A stretch of DNA of 64,000 nucleotides from Pseudomonas sp. NFIX28. Its GTDB lineage: Bacteria > Pseudomonadota > Gammaproteobacteria > Pseudomonadales > Pseudomonadaceae. Within the stretch, counting starts at the first letter, position 1, and every line of letters begins with the position of its first letter. Location of the stretch: positions 1-64,000 of the forward strand of contig NZ_FNPW01000005.1 of the NCBI RefSeq assembly GCF_900107395.1. Reading direction: 5' to 3'. A model generated the notes under the pieces. The model ran no database searches, was not told the origin of the DNA, and saw nothing but the letters and a program-made list of their open reading frames with translations. Below, one piece after another: positions 54,999 to 64,000 of the stretch. Position numbers and translations under genes: made by a program.

Positions 54999-57428
54999 TC
55001 AATCGATGACACTGAACTCGAGCCGCGCCGTCTGCCCGCCCTCGTCGAGCACGCTGAGCTGATAAGGCCCCAGCCGTTCGAAACTGGCGTTGATGCTGTC
55101 CTGGTTGGCACTCTCGCCCAGCGGCTCGCCGTTGACGAACCACCAGCGCCGGCCGCTGCCGCCCAGGGCCGACAGCTTGAGCCGCAGCGACTCCTGGCTG
55201 GCCGCCGGGCGGCGCAGCCGATCGCCCTCGCGCACGCCGACGATGGACAGCGGCGCCGCTGCCGCCAGCGCCGGTCCCGGGCACTCTGGGTCGTTGGCCG
55301 GCAGGCGCGCTTCACGCCGTTCGATGCGCGGCAGCCAGGGCTCCAATGGTGCCGGCCACAGGGCGATATCCCGCGCCTGGGCGCCCGGGCACTTGGCGTC
55401 GACCCGCAGGCCCTTGGCATTGACCCAGACTTTTTCCAGCAGGCCGACGCCCAAGGGTTGATCCGCCGCCTGCAAGGTCGGCGGCGTGGTGCCGTCCAGG
55501 GTCCAGGCGAAACGCTGGCGGCGGCAGTTCGGATCGCTGCGGCTCATGGGCTGGCCCAGCGGCCAGCAGATCGCCGCCACCCCGACATTCATCGGCACCG
55601 GCTGCACCGGCGCGCTGATGCCGCGCTGGCTGTCGCGGTTGATCAGCACATCGTGCACTTGCAGCATCAACGGCGCCGCCGAAGCCAGGCCGAACTGGCC
55701 CGGCACCGGGGTGCCGTCGGGGCGGCCGATCCAGATGCCGATCAAATAGCGCGGCCCGACGCCAATCGCCCAGGCATCGCGAAAGCCGTAACTGGTGCCG
55801 GTCTTCCAGGCCAGAACCGGGCGCTGCACCAACTCCGCCCGCGGGTCGCGGTCCGGCCGCGCCTGGCCACTGAGAATGCGCCGCACGATCCACGCCGAAC
55901 CGGGGGACAGCAGCGGCCGCTCGCGCAATACATCGTCCGGTTGCAGGCGGATCGTGGCGCTCTTGCCGCCGCGGGCGAAGGCGCTGTAGCCGCTGACCAG
56001 ATCCTCCAGGCGGCTACCGGCGCCGCCGAGAATCAGCGCCAGGTTCGGCTCCGCCAGCGCCGGCAAGGCCAGGGGCATGCCGCCGATGCGCATCTCGGCG
56101 GCAAAGCGTTTCGGCCCGTAGGCTTCCAGCAGTTGCACCGCCGGCAGGTTCAGCGACGTGGCCAGGGCGGTGCTGGCCGACACCGCGCCGCTAAAGCCCA
56201 TGGAGAAATTGCCCGGCCGGTAGTCGCCGTACCGCCGTGGCACGTCCTGCAGCAGCGATTCGGAATGGATCAGCCCGGCATCCAGCGCCATGCCATAGAG
56301 GAAGGGCTTGAGCGTCGAACCCGGCGAGCGCATGGCGCTGATCATATCGACATGGCCAAAGCGCCGGGCGTCGTTGATATCCACCGAGCCCAGGTAGGCG
56401 CGCACGGCCATGGTCTGCGCCTCGACCACCAGGATCGCCGCCGAGGTGTGTTCCGGCAGGCGCGCGCGCCAGCCCAGCAGCAAGTCTTCGAGGCGGCGTT
56501 GCAGGTTGGCGTCGAGGGTGGTGCGGATCAGCGGCGGGCTGTCCGCACGGTTCAGCCGCCGTGCCAGCAGGGGCGCCAGGCTCGGCTCCAGCCGCGGCGC
56601 CAGCAACAGGGGTTCCTGCAAGGCTTCGTCCACCGCCGACTGCGGCCAGACCTGGAACTGCGCCAGGCGCTGCAGCACCTTGTCGCGGGCCGCCTGCGCG
56701 CGCGCCGCGTGGCGGTCCGGGCGCAGCCGGCTCGGCGCCTGGGGCAGCACCGCCAGCAGCGCAGCCTCGGCATGGGTCAGGTGCTGCGGCGACTTGCCCA
56801 GGTAAGCCCAGCTGGCCGCGGCCACCCCTTGCAAGGTGCCGCCGAACGGCGCGCGGTTGAGGTAGAGCGTGAGGATCTGCTGCTTGCTCAAGTGCCATTC
56901 CAGCTGCGCGGTACGCCACAGTTGGCGCAGCTTGCCGTGCCAGGTTCGCGAATGGGGATCGAGCAGGCGCGCCACCTGCATCGACAAGGTGCTGCCGCCG
57001 GACAATACGCGCCCGCCCGTAAGGTTCTGCCAGGCGGCACGCGCCAGGGCCATCGGGTTGACCCCGGGATGGCGGTAGAACCAGCGGTCTTCGTAGGTCA
57101 GCAGCGCGTCCAGGTAATAGGGCGAGACTTCGTCGGTGCGCACCGGATAACGCCAGACGCCGTTGGCATCGGCAAAGCGCCACAACGGCGTGCCGTCCTC
57201 GGCCAGCACCACCCGCGCCAGGTCATCCTTGGGCAGCGGCAGCGGCCAGAGGCGATCGGCCAGCCAGAGCCCGGCCCACAGCAATAACAGGCTGCCCAGG
57301 ATCACCCGCAGGATTCGCCAGCCACGGCGGCCAGTCGGTTGCGCTGGCGGCGAGTCAAGGGAGGCTGCCCGGCCGAATATTCGCCCGCCGAGACTGCGCA
57401 GGGGCGATACAACTAATCGAAAAATCAA
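54999..57428 (-). CDS. pbpC: Penicillin-binding protein 1C
   Basis: An 809-aa bifunctional PBP. Membrane anchor about residues 38-58; GT51 transglycosylase with EDRWFYRHPGVNP (about 111) and GGSTLSMQ; transpeptidase with SPGSTLKPF (nucleophile Ser near 367) and KTGTSYG (about 543); C-terminal BiPBP_C beta domain. The start at 57428 is TTG; no ATG lies nearby, so the exact N-terminus is uncertain. PBP1C is often encoded with alpha-2-macroglobulin, as here across a small gene, suggesting joint repair and protection of the envelope. Confidence 0.92.
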   Translation of the reverse strand: MIFRLVVSPLRSLGGRIFGRAASLDSPPAQPTGRRGWRILRVILGSLLLLWAGLWLADRLWPLPLPKDDLARVVLAEDGTPLWRFADANGVWRYPVRTDEVSPYYLDALLTYEDRWFYRHPGVNPMALARAAWQNLTGGRVLSGGSTLSMQVARLLDPHSRTWHGKLRQLWRTAQLEWHLSKQQILTLYLNRAPFGGTLQGVAAASWAYLGKSPQHLTHAEAALLAVLPQAPSRLRPDRHAARAQAARDKVLQRLAQFQVWPQSAVDEALQEPLLLAPRLEPSLAPLLARRLNRADSPPLIRTTLDANLQRRLEDLLLGWRARLPEHTSAAILVVEAQTMAVRAYLGSVDINDARRFGHVDMISAMRSPGSTLKPFLYGMALDAGLIHSESLLQDVPRRYGDYRPGNFSMGFSGAVSASTALATSLNLPAVQLLEAYGPKRFAAEMRIGGMPLALPALAEPNLALILGGAGSRLEDLVSGYSAFARGGKSATIRLQPDDVLRERPLLSPGSAWIVRRILSGQARPDRDPRAELVQRPVLAWKTGTSYGFRDAWAIGVGPRYLIGIWIGRPDGTPVPGQFGLASAAPLMLQVHDVLINRDSQRGISAPVQPVPMNVGVAAICWPLGQPMSRSDPNCRRQRFAWTLDGTTPPTLQAADQPLGVGLLEKVWVNAKGLRVDAKCPGAQARDIALWPAPLEPWLPRIERREARLPANDPECPGPALAAAAPLSIVGVREGDRLRRPAASQESLRLKLSALGGSGRRWWFVNGEPLGESANQDSINASFERLGPYQLSVLDEGGQTARLEFSVID

Positions 57429-57527
57429 ACCCGCGAACCTCTATGCTTGAACGGAACTCGCCAGGGCGATCGATGGCCAAAGGCTGAGGTCTGGCAAGTA
57501 CGCCCACTTTTTCATCAGGATGCACGC

Positions 57528-57821
57528 ATGCAGGTAGAAAGCTTTTTTGAATGGCTCGGCCAGGCGCTGGGTTCGGTCATACGGTTTATCGTCGATGGCC
57601 TCAGCGGTCTGTTCAACGCCCTGACCAACGCCGGCGGCAACTTTATCGACGGCTTGTCGCGGGCGCTGGGCATGGACACCTCGATCATCAGCATCATTAC
57701 CCTGATCGTCGGGCTGATGCTGCTGTACTCGGCGGTCCGCGCCTTCATGCGCGCCTCGATCGTCATGGGCATCATCTGGCTGCTGCTGGGGTTGTGGCTG
57801 CTGAGCTGGGTCGTGCACTGA
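57528..57821 (+). CDS. 97-aa hydrophobic membrane protein
   Basis: MQVESFFEWLGQALGSVIRF starts a protein with amphipathic N-terminal helices (SGLFNALTNAGGNFIDGL) and two C-terminal membrane segments (SIISIITLIVGLMLLYSAV and IVMGIIWLLLGLWLLSW). AGGA precedes ATG 57528. It lies alone on the plus strand between pbpC and the alpha-2-macroglobulin gene, divergent from pbpC. No characterised family recognised. Confidence 0.7.
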   Translation: MQVESFFEWLGQALGSVIRFIVDGLSGLFNALTNAGGNFIDGLSRALGMDTSIISIITLIVGLMLLYSAVRAFMRASIVMGIIWLLLGLWLLSWVVH

Positions 57822-57848
57822 CCGCCAGGCGAGCGCTGCACAGTCAAT

Positions 57849-57888
57849 CGCCAGCCGGCGCGCTCCTGCAGGAGCGAACTGGCTGGCG
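57849..57888. terminator. Palindromic repeat between convergent genes
   Basis: Nested inverted repeats: CGCCAGCC/GGCTGGCG (57849-57856 and 57881-57888) around a perfect CGCTCCTG/CAGGAGCG (57861-57876). A REP-type element lying just past the stop codons of the 97-aa gene and the alpha-2-macroglobulin gene; may terminate both. Confidence 0.6.
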
Positions 57889-57897
57889 ACATTCCTT

Positions 57898-60800
57898 TCA
57901 ACGGCCCTTGATCACCATCTCCGACAGGGTTTCACCCACTGCCTGCCAGTTCGGCCGATACATCGACTCCACTTGCGGCGGCGGCACGCGATAAGTGCCG
58001 GGCGTGACCGCGCGTGCCAGGTACAGCAGGTGCGTGACGCTGTCGTAGCCGTCCAGGTTCAACGCCGCCACGTAGCGGTCATCGCGGAACTCCTGGTGCT
58101 TGAGGCTGGCGTTCTGCATCGACTCGCGCCATTCCTTGACCTGGCTGCTGGCGTTTTCCAGGCTCGCGGCACTTTGCGCCAGGTTCTGGTTTTCCAGCTC
58201 CAGGCCAGCCGGCAGCAGGTCCACCACCAAGGCATCCGGCACCCGTTGCTTGGCGCTGACCGCCAGGTGCACCAGCACCAGGTCGCCGCTGTCCAGGGCC
58301 CGCAGGTCCAGCGGCCGGCCGTTCATCCCCAGGTATTCGCGGCGGATGCTCAGGTTCTCGCCACCCGCCAGCGGCGCATGCTGTGGATAACCGGAAATGG
58401 TCAGTTGCTGGTACACCGGCTCGCTGCCCTGATTGCTGATCGACAGCGGCGACGCCAGCAACGCGCCTTCCAGTTTCAGGCCGGGCTGGCTGTTGTTCAG
58501 CTCACGGCTTTCGGCGCCGCTGCTCAGTTGCGCGGTCCAGTTGGCTTCCGGCTTGCCCAGCAGGCCGCGGCCGGCGAGGAACAGCGAGTTGCGCTCCTGG
58601 GTCGACAGGTACGGGCTGGCCGCCAGTTGGTCGGACAGCTCGAACAGCCGCTCCTCGCGCTTGCCCTTGGCCAGGTCGTGCTCTTCCAGCAGCGCCAGGA
58701 TCAGCGCCTGGTCCCGTAGCGGGCTGCCGTAGTCGGCCAGCCAGTCCTTGCTGTTGCGCGAGGCGGCAAGGCCGGCAATCAACGCCTGCTCGGCCCGTGG
58801 CTGGTCGCCCATTTTCTGCAGGGCGATGGCCAGTTGCACCAGCGGCAGGCCGGAGCGCGCATCGGTCCGTCGCTCGAACAGGCTGCGCAGCGCGCCCAGC
58901 GGCGCCTGTTGACTGCGCGCCAGCACCAGAGCAGCGTAGGCCTGCACGGCAAAGCGCGTGTGCTCGGCGTTTTCGCTGTAGTTGACCTCGATCAGGTTGC
59001 GCTCCTGCAGGTAGCGCAGCAGGCGTTCGCTGGCCTTCTTCAGCGCCTCGGCCGGCACCGCGAAGCCCTGGTCGCGGGCCCGCAGCAGGAAGTCGGTGAC
59101 GTAGGCGGTCAGCCAGTATTCCTCTTCGCCGTCCGCGCCCCACAGGCCGAAGCTGCCGTTGTAGCGCTGCATGCCCAGCAGGCGCTCGATGCCCAGTTCG
59201 ATCTTGCGCTTACGCTCGGCATCCGGCTCGCCTTCCAGGCCCAGGCGTTTCAGGCTGACGGCATCGGCGTACAGCGCCGGGTACAGGCCGCTGGTGGTCT
59301 GCTCCAGGCAGCCGTAGGGGTAAGCCTTGAGTGCACGGATCTGCTCGCCTAAGTTCAGCGGCGGCCGGCTCGACAGGCTCAGCAGCGCTTCACGCCCGGC
59401 CGGTTCGAAGGCGGCCAGCTCGCCTTCCGGCAAGCTCCACGGCTGGTCCTTGAGCACCGCGCGGTAATGCCTGAGCAGCGCCGGGTAGGCCGGGCGCACG
59501 CCCAGGGTCCATTCGCGGCTGAACGGCGGCAGGCTCTCGCCGGGCAGGTCCAGGCCATTGACCAGCACCTTGACCTTGCCCTGGCCGAAGCCGCCCAGCG
59601 CCCGCACCGGAATCCGCAGCGTGGTGCGCTGGCCCTGGGTCAATTGCACGCTCTGGCGGGTTTCGTTGACCAGCGCCAGCTGGCCTTCGGCGCTGAGCTG
59701 CACATCGAGTTTCTGCGCCTTGCCCGACAGGTTGGACAAATCCAGCGCCAGGGTGGTCTGGTCGCCGCCGGCGAGGAAGCGCGGCGCCGACAGCTCGGCG
59801 ATCAGCGGCGCGGCGATCACCGTCTTGCCTTCGGCCATGCCATAGCGCTCGTCGGTCCAGGCCTGGGCCATCAGGCGCAGTTCGCCGTTGAAGTCGGGGA
59901 TGTCGACACTGACCTCGCCTTCGCCCTGCTCGTTCAGGGTCACCGGAGCACTTTGCAGGGCGACGATGGTGACGCTGGTGTCCGGGCGCTTGCCGCCCTT
60001 GGCCAACGCCGCGTCGCCACCGAAGGCCAGGCTGGCCAGGCGGCCCTGACCGGCCTCGATCAGCTGGCCGTAGATATCCAGTTGGTCGGCGCCATAGGCC
60101 TTGCGCCCGAACAGGCTGGAATACGGGTCCGGGGTCGGGTATTCGGTGATGTTGAGGATGCCCACGTCCACCGCCGCCAGCAGCACATGGGCCTGTTTCG
60201 GCACGCTGCCGTCGGCATTTTTGGCCTGGATCTTCACCTTGAGCGGCTGTTTGGGGCGCATTTTTTCCGGCGCGGACAAGGTCAGGCCGAGCTTGCGCTG
60301 GGTGCGGTCCAGCGGCAGGTGCAACAGGCCCACCGCGCGTTTCGGGGTGATGTTGGCCTTGCGCTCGCCGGGGCGGATCACCAGCGCGCTGACATACAGA
60401 TCGTGGCGCGCCCATTTCGGGTCGAGCTTGACCGCGTAACTCTTGCCCTCGGCCGGCACGTCGATTTCCTGCCACCACAACGGGCCGTCGCTGGACTCCA
60501 CCAGCAGGTAACCCTTGCCGGCGGCCGGCGGGGTCACCGTGACATTGGCGGTGTCGCCGTCGCCATACAGCGGCTTGTCCAGCGCCAGCTTGACCTGATC
60601 GGGCCGCACCGCGCCGCCTTCGGCGTTGTCCTGGGAACGGTAGCCGGCCCAGAAACGCAGGCTGCTGACCAGCCCGGTCTGCGGGTCTTCGACCTCGACG
60701 CGATAAGGGCCCCATTCCACCGGGAAGCTGACCTTCGCGGTATCGCCGGCCTTGATGCTCAGGACCTGTTCGTCCTGGGTGAGGAATTTCTCGTTGAAGT

Positions 60801-62802
60801 GATAACTCCAGCCGTCGTTTTCCGAGTAGTTCCAGTAATAGTCGCGGCGCTCGCGCACCAGGCGCACCTTGAGGTTGTCCGCCGCCAGCTTCTGACCTTC
60901 ATTGTTGGCCACCAGCAGTTCGAACTCGGCCGGGCCGTCGCCGTCGGTTTCCGCGCCGTCGAACAGCGCGCGCAGCCCCGGCAACCTGTCCGCCGGCCAT
61001 ACCGGCAGCACCACCCGCCGGGTGATCGGGCGACCGCCCGACTCCTGCAGGCTGCCCTGGACGATCAGTTGCAGCGGCGAACGGGCCTCGGCCCATTTGC
61101 TTTCCAGGGCGATCAGTTCTTCGCCGTTTTCATCCAGCGTCGACTCCTCTATCTCCAGGTCCTGGCTCAGCTCTTCTTCGGTGACCGAGCCGAACTGGTA
61201 GCCCGGCAAGGCCTTGACCGCCTCGCGCAGCGGCCGCACGTAGACCTGGCCGCTCAGGCGATTGCCGGCGGCCGGGGCGCCATACAGGTAACGACCGTTG
61301 ACGCTGATCTCGACGGTCTCGTCCGGTTTGAGCGGCGTGTCGCTGCCCTTGAGTTCCAGCGCCAGGCGCTCGGGCAGGAAGTCTTCCACAAGGAATTCGT
61401 ACAGTTGCGGCTTGCCATCGCCGAGGTCGAACACCAGTTGCCAGCGCCCGGTCGGCGCTTCGCCGGCCAGTTGCAACTGGTACTGGTAGAGCCCCGAGGC
61501 ATCGGCGTCCCAGACGAACTTGCGGCTGACTTGCTCATCCGGCCGGCGCACTTCGACGCTCACCGGCTGCGGCTTGACCGCATTGCCGTCCTTGTCCCGC
61601 AGCAGAGCGTTGAGCAGCACGGTTTCGCCCGGGCGATACAGGTCGCGAGGGCCGAACACGAAGAACTGCAACGGATGGGGCTGGGGGCCGCCGATATTGA
61701 ATTCGGCCAGGTCCAGGGCGGCGCCGTTCAAGCGCAGCAGGCTGGTCTGCTCGCCCTGATGGGCCAGCAGCACTTCGGCTTTCTTCGGCAGCGGCAACTC
61801 GGCATGGCCGCCCTTCTCGGTCTTGCCCTGGCCGAGCACACGGCCTTCGCCGTCCAACAGCTCCAGACTGACGCCGTCCAGCGCCTTGCCGCCTTCCAGG
61901 GCCTGGGTGAAGACATCCAGGCGGTTCTGGTAACGGTGCACCGACAGGCCGATGTCGCTGAGGGTGAACAGGGTCGCCGGTTGCGAATAGTTGTAAGTGC
62001 CCGAGGCACGCATCACCGCCAGGTACACGCCCGGCTGTTGCAGCGGCTTGAGCCCGGCGATCGGCAGCAGCAGGGTTTCGCGGGTATTGCGCGCCGGGTT
62101 GAGGTCGAAGCGGCCGCCATACACCAGGTCGGCCATTGGCAGCAGTTCCCGGGACTCGTAACTGTGCAGGCTGTTATTGCGTCCCCACTGGGCGAGGAAC
62201 ATCGGCAGCGATTCGGGCTTGATGCGGAAGAACTCGACATCGACCTTGTCGACGTTCAGCGCGATCACCGGCAGGCCCTCGGCGAGGCGGGTCGGCAACA
62301 GCGTGCCACGGCTGGCGAACCCGACCGTGGCCTGCAAGTCGCGGGTTTCCAGGCGGCTGACGTATTCGGCGGCCAGGCTCGCGTCGTTCACTGCGCGCAG
62401 CCCGGCGTCGACGGTCAGCACCAGTTTGCGCTGCGGCTCGAGATGGCGCAGGCGCAGCTCCATGAAGTTGTCCGACAGCTCCCACGCACCGTCGACCTTG
62501 CCGTTCTTGCTGTCCACCAGGTGCAGCTTGTCGGCGAACTTCTGCTGCGGGTCCAGGGGCACCGAGAAACTCACCGACAGGGTGCTGGCCCCATCGAGCT
62601 GCACCTCGGACACGTCCACCACGTTCAACTCGCGACCGGCGTAGCGCTGCTTGAGGACAGCGACATCCTGCACGGGCCGGGCCTTGGCCGCGGGTACCGC
62701 CGCTGCCGGAGCCGGGGTGGTCGCCGCCTTGTCGGAGGTCGACGAATCGCAAGCGCTCAGCAAGGCCAGCGCACAGGCCAGGAACAATCCTTTGTTAAAC
62801 AT
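57898..62802 (-). CDS. Alpha-2-macroglobulin-like lipoprotein (thioester)
   Basis: A 1634-aa lipoprotein with lipobox LSAC (Cys18) and Asp after the cysteine, which predicts retention at the inner membrane. It has repeated macroglobulin beta domains and the A2M region. The thioester CLEQ occurs in YGCLEQTTSG (about residue 1164), followed by the alpha/alpha toroid. Bacterial A2M traps proteases entering the periplasm by covalent capture and is functionally tied to PBP1C. The length is within the usual 1500-1650. Downstream of a gap with REP elements and divergent from dinF. Confidence 0.95.
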   Translation of the reverse strand: MFNKGLFLACALALLSACDSSTSDKAATTPAPAAAVPAAKARPVQDVAVLKQRYAGRELNVVDVSEVQLDGASTLSVSFSVPLDPQQKFADKLHLVDSKNGKVDGAWELSDNFMELRLRHLEPQRKLVLTVDAGLRAVNDASLAAEYVSRLETRDLQATVGFASRGTLLPTRLAEGLPVIALNVDKVDVEFFRIKPESLPMFLAQWGRNNSLHSYESRELLPMADLVYGGRFDLNPARNTRETLLLPIAGLKPLQQPGVYLAVMRASGTYNYSQPATLFTLSDIGLSVHRYQNRLDVFTQALEGGKALDGVSLELLDGEGRVLGQGKTEKGGHAELPLPKKAEVLLAHQGEQTSLLRLNGAALDLAEFNIGGPQPHPLQFFVFGPRDLYRPGETVLLNALLRDKDGNAVKPQPVSVEVRRPDEQVSRKFVWDADASGLYQYQLQLAGEAPTGRWQLVFDLGDGKPQLYEFLVEDFLPERLALELKGSDTPLKPDETVEISVNGRYLYGAPAAGNRLSGQVYVRPLREAVKALPGYQFGSVTEEELSQDLEIEESTLDENGEELIALESKWAEARSPLQLIVQGSLQESGGRPITRRVVLPVWPADRLPGLRALFDGAETDGDGPAEFELLVANNEGQKLAADNLKVRLVRERRDYYWNYSENDGWSYHFNEKFLTQDEQVLSIKAGDTAKVSFPVEWGPYRVEVEDPQTGLVSSLRFWAGYRSQDNAEGGAVRPDQVKLALDKPLYGDGDTANVTVTPPAAGKGYLLVESSDGPLWWQEIDVPAEGKSYAVKLDPKWARHDLYVSALVIRPGERKANITPKRAVGLLHLPLDRTQRKLGLTLSAPEKMRPKQPLKVKIQAKNADGSVPKQAHVLLAAVDVGILNITEYPTPDPYSSLFGRKAYGADQLDIYGQLIEAGQGRLASLAFGGDAALAKGGKRPDTSVTIVALQSAPVTLNEQGEGEVSVDIPDFNGELRLMAQAWTDERYGMAEGKTVIAAPLIAELSAPRFLAGGDQTTLALDLSNLSGKAQKLDVQLSAEGQLALVNETRQSVQLTQGQRTTLRIPVRALGGFGQGKVKVLVNGLDLPGESLPPFSREWTLGVRPAYPALLRHYRAVLKDQPWSLPEGELAAFEPAGREALLSLSSRPPLNLGEQIRALKAYPYGCLEQTTSGLYPALYADAVSLKRLGLEGEPDAERKRKIELGIERLLGMQRYNGSFGLWGADGEEEYWLTAYVTDFLLRARDQGFAVPAEALKKASERLLRYLQERNLIEVNYSENAEHTRFAVQAYAALVLARSQQAPLGALRSLFERRTDARSGLPLVQLAIALQKMGDQPRAEQALIAGLAASRNSKDWLADYGSPLRDQALILALLEEHDLAKGKREERLFELSDQLAASPYLSTQERNSLFLAGRGLLGKPEANWTAQLSSGAESRELNNSQPGLKLEGALLASPLSISNQGSEPVYQQLTISGYPQHAPLAGGENLSIRREYLGMNGRPLDLRALDSGDLVLVHLAVSAKQRVPDALVVDLLPAGLELENQNLAQSAASLENASSQVKEWRESMQNASLKHQEFRDDRYVAALNLDGYDSVTHLLYLARAVTPGTYRVPPPQVESMYRPNWQAVGETLSEMVIKGR

Positions 62803-63094
62803 GGGGCACTCATTGGCAGGAGTATCGAAGGGTTGAACTATATATCACCGCCGCCTGGCTGGCTGTGGCGCAGCGCACATTGATCGACGCAAAACCCATC
62901 ATCCGCGCGCCCTCCGTAGGAGCGAAGCTTGCTCGCGATGGACGCCGGCCCTGTCACCACCCCCCTTGCGGCTGTTGCGCGAATTTGAGAGCGCCGCTTT
63001 GCGGCTGATCGCGAGCAAGCTTCGCTCCTACAAGTTCGTGTCACATGAGCGGGTAGGCAAGCGGCTACAATGCCGGCTCTCGCAAGGAGCCTGC
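62803..63094. other. Gene-free gap with REP pair before dinF
   Basis: No gene. An inverted pair of REP elements (62916-62939 and 63008-63031, 24-bp perfect arms; GTAGGAGCGAAGCTTGCTCGCGAT) brackets a 68-bp spacer. AAGGAG at 63084-63089 is the ribosome site of dinF. Confidence 0.8.
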
Positions 63095-64000
63095 ATGTCC
63101 AGCCTGATTTCTGCCTGGCGCCACCGTCCGACCCATGGTCGGGTGTGGGCGCTGGCCGCGCCGATGATTCTTTCCAATATTTCCGTGCCGCTGGTGGCGC
63201 TGGTCGACAGCACCGTCATCGGCCATCTGCCCCACGCCCACCAGCTGGGCGCGGTGGCGGTCGGCGCCAGCCTCTATACCGTCCTGGCCTGGGCCATGGG
63301 TTTTCTGCGCATGGGCGCCACCGGCTTTGCCGCCCAGGCGGCGGGGCGTGCCGACGGCGCGGCGCTGCGGCAGATCCTGGTGCAAGGGTTGCTGTTGGCC
63401 ATGGGCCTGTCTCTGTTGCTGGGCGCCATAGGCGTGCCGTTGAGCGGCGCGGCATTGCAATTGATGCAGCCGTCGGCCGAGCTGGACGAGATGACCCGCA
63501 CGTTCTTCCACACCCGTTTATTCGGGTTGCCGGCGGCGCTGGCCAGCATGGCCCTGGTCGGCTGGTTCCTCGGCACCCAGAACGCCCGCGCGCCGCTGGC
63601 GATCCTGTTGAGCACCAACCTGGTCAACATCGCCCTCAACCTGTGGTTCGTGCTGGGCCTGGACTGGGGCGTGGCCGGCTCGGCCAGGGCCTCGGTAATC
63701 GCCGAATGGACCGGCGCGCTGATCGGCCTGGCCATGACCCGCCCGGCCCTGCGCGCCTATCCGGGGCGGATTGCCTGGGCGGCGTTGCAGCGCTGGGCCA
63801 GCTGGCGGCCGCTGCTGGCGGTCAACCGCGACATCTTCATTCGCAGCCTGGCGCTGCAATCGGTGTTTTTCCTGATCACCGTGCAAGGCGCGCGCCTGGG
63901 GGATGCCACGGTGGCCGCCAATGCGCTGCTGCTCAACGGCCTGCTGCTCACCGCCCATGCCCTGGACGGCCTGGCCCATGCGGTGGAAGCGCTGTGCGGC
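63095..64000 (+). CDS. dinF: MATE-family efflux protein, DinF-like (partial)
   Basis: The first 302 codons of a multidrug and toxin extrusion (MATE) transporter; the gene runs off the right edge. ATG 63095 follows AAGGAG. Typical blocks: APMILSNISVPLVALVDSTVIGHL (start of segment 1; key LVDSTVIGHL), QAAGRADGAAL, WFLGTQNARAPLAI and NLVNIALNLWFV. The order of motifs fits the DinF subfamily, Na+ or H+ coupled exporters at the inner membrane. Confidence 0.9.
   Translation, partial: MSSLISAWRHRPTHGRVWALAAPMILSNISVPLVALVDSTVIGHLPHAHQLGAVAVGASLYTVLAWAMGFLRMGATGFAAQAAGRADGAALRQILVQGLLLAMGLSLLLGAIGVPLSGAALQLMQPSAELDEMTRTFFHTRLFGLPAALASMALVGWFLGTQNARAPLAILLSTNLVNIALNLWFVLGLDWGVAGSARASVIAEWTGALIGLAMTRPALRAYPGRIAWAALQRWASWRPLLAVNRDIFIRSLALQSVFFLITVQGARLGDATVAANALLLNGLLLTAHALDGLAHAVEALCG

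Noticed and set aside
59467..62883. 1138-codon frame opposite the alpha-2-macroglobulin gene
   Set aside because: A mirror frame of a GC-rich real gene; no domain or signal, and the sense gene has clear motifs.

Overview
The window is a GC-rich chromosomal segment of a Pseudomonas, most likely the P. fluorescens complex (protegens/chlororaphis-like). Evidence: characteristic REP palindromes (GTAGCCGCTGCC... and GCGGGCAAGCCTCGCTCC... families), beta-alanine (bau), purine and copper (cue) gene clusters laid out as in Pseudomonas, a Pseudomonas-type Flp/Tad pilus locus with PprA/PprB-like regulators, and a 16S rRNA leader at the left edge. Assignment is by recalled family resemblance; no search was run.

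Layout. 1-520: leader and three tandem promoters of an rRNA operon that reads leftward out of the window. 535-4564: beta-alanine catabolism (semialdehyde dehydrogenase, transaminase, divergent LysR regulator). 4697-18501: nucleobase region: NCS2 permease, RutR-like repressor, YigZ, BMP-type nucleoside ABC transporter, 8-oxoguanine deaminase, 2-oxoglutarate oxygenase, adenine/adenosine deaminase; a small MerR/SDR/membrane-protein module splits the transporter genes from the rest. 18502-19006: a REP array that carries repeated relics of an MFS gene tail. 19007-24414: MFS, LysR, ABM monooxygenase, oxidoreductase, a 59-aa protein and a Bcr/CflA pump. 24512-28215: CueR copper regulon (copZ, cueA, cueR) with two recognisable CueR promoters. 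28366-33659: RIO kinase, then a thiolase / long FabG / MaoC module and a small DMT exporter.

34020-39229 is the most unusual part. A Gly-rich, collagen-like lipoprotein is paired with an FhaC/ShlB-type outer-membrane translocator but lacks any recognisable two-partner-secretion domain. Next comes an AT-richer islet: an hcp interrupted by one in-frame stop codon, a DUF4225-like putative type VI effector overlapping its end, and a small membrane protein that is the obvious immunity candidate.

39339-53867 is a Flp/Tad pilus locus (response regulator, flp, cpaB/rcpC, tadZABC, pprB-like, fppA, tadE/F-like, pprA-like, tadG, two DUF4136 lipoproteins). It has no secretin (rcpA) and no tadD; a 55-codon ORF stands where the secretin should be. 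53880-62802 holds a CmoM-like methyltransferase, a MazG-like pyrophosphohydrolase, PBP1C, a small membrane protein and a thioester-containing alpha-2-macroglobulin lipoprotein. The right edge cuts a DinF-like MATE gene.
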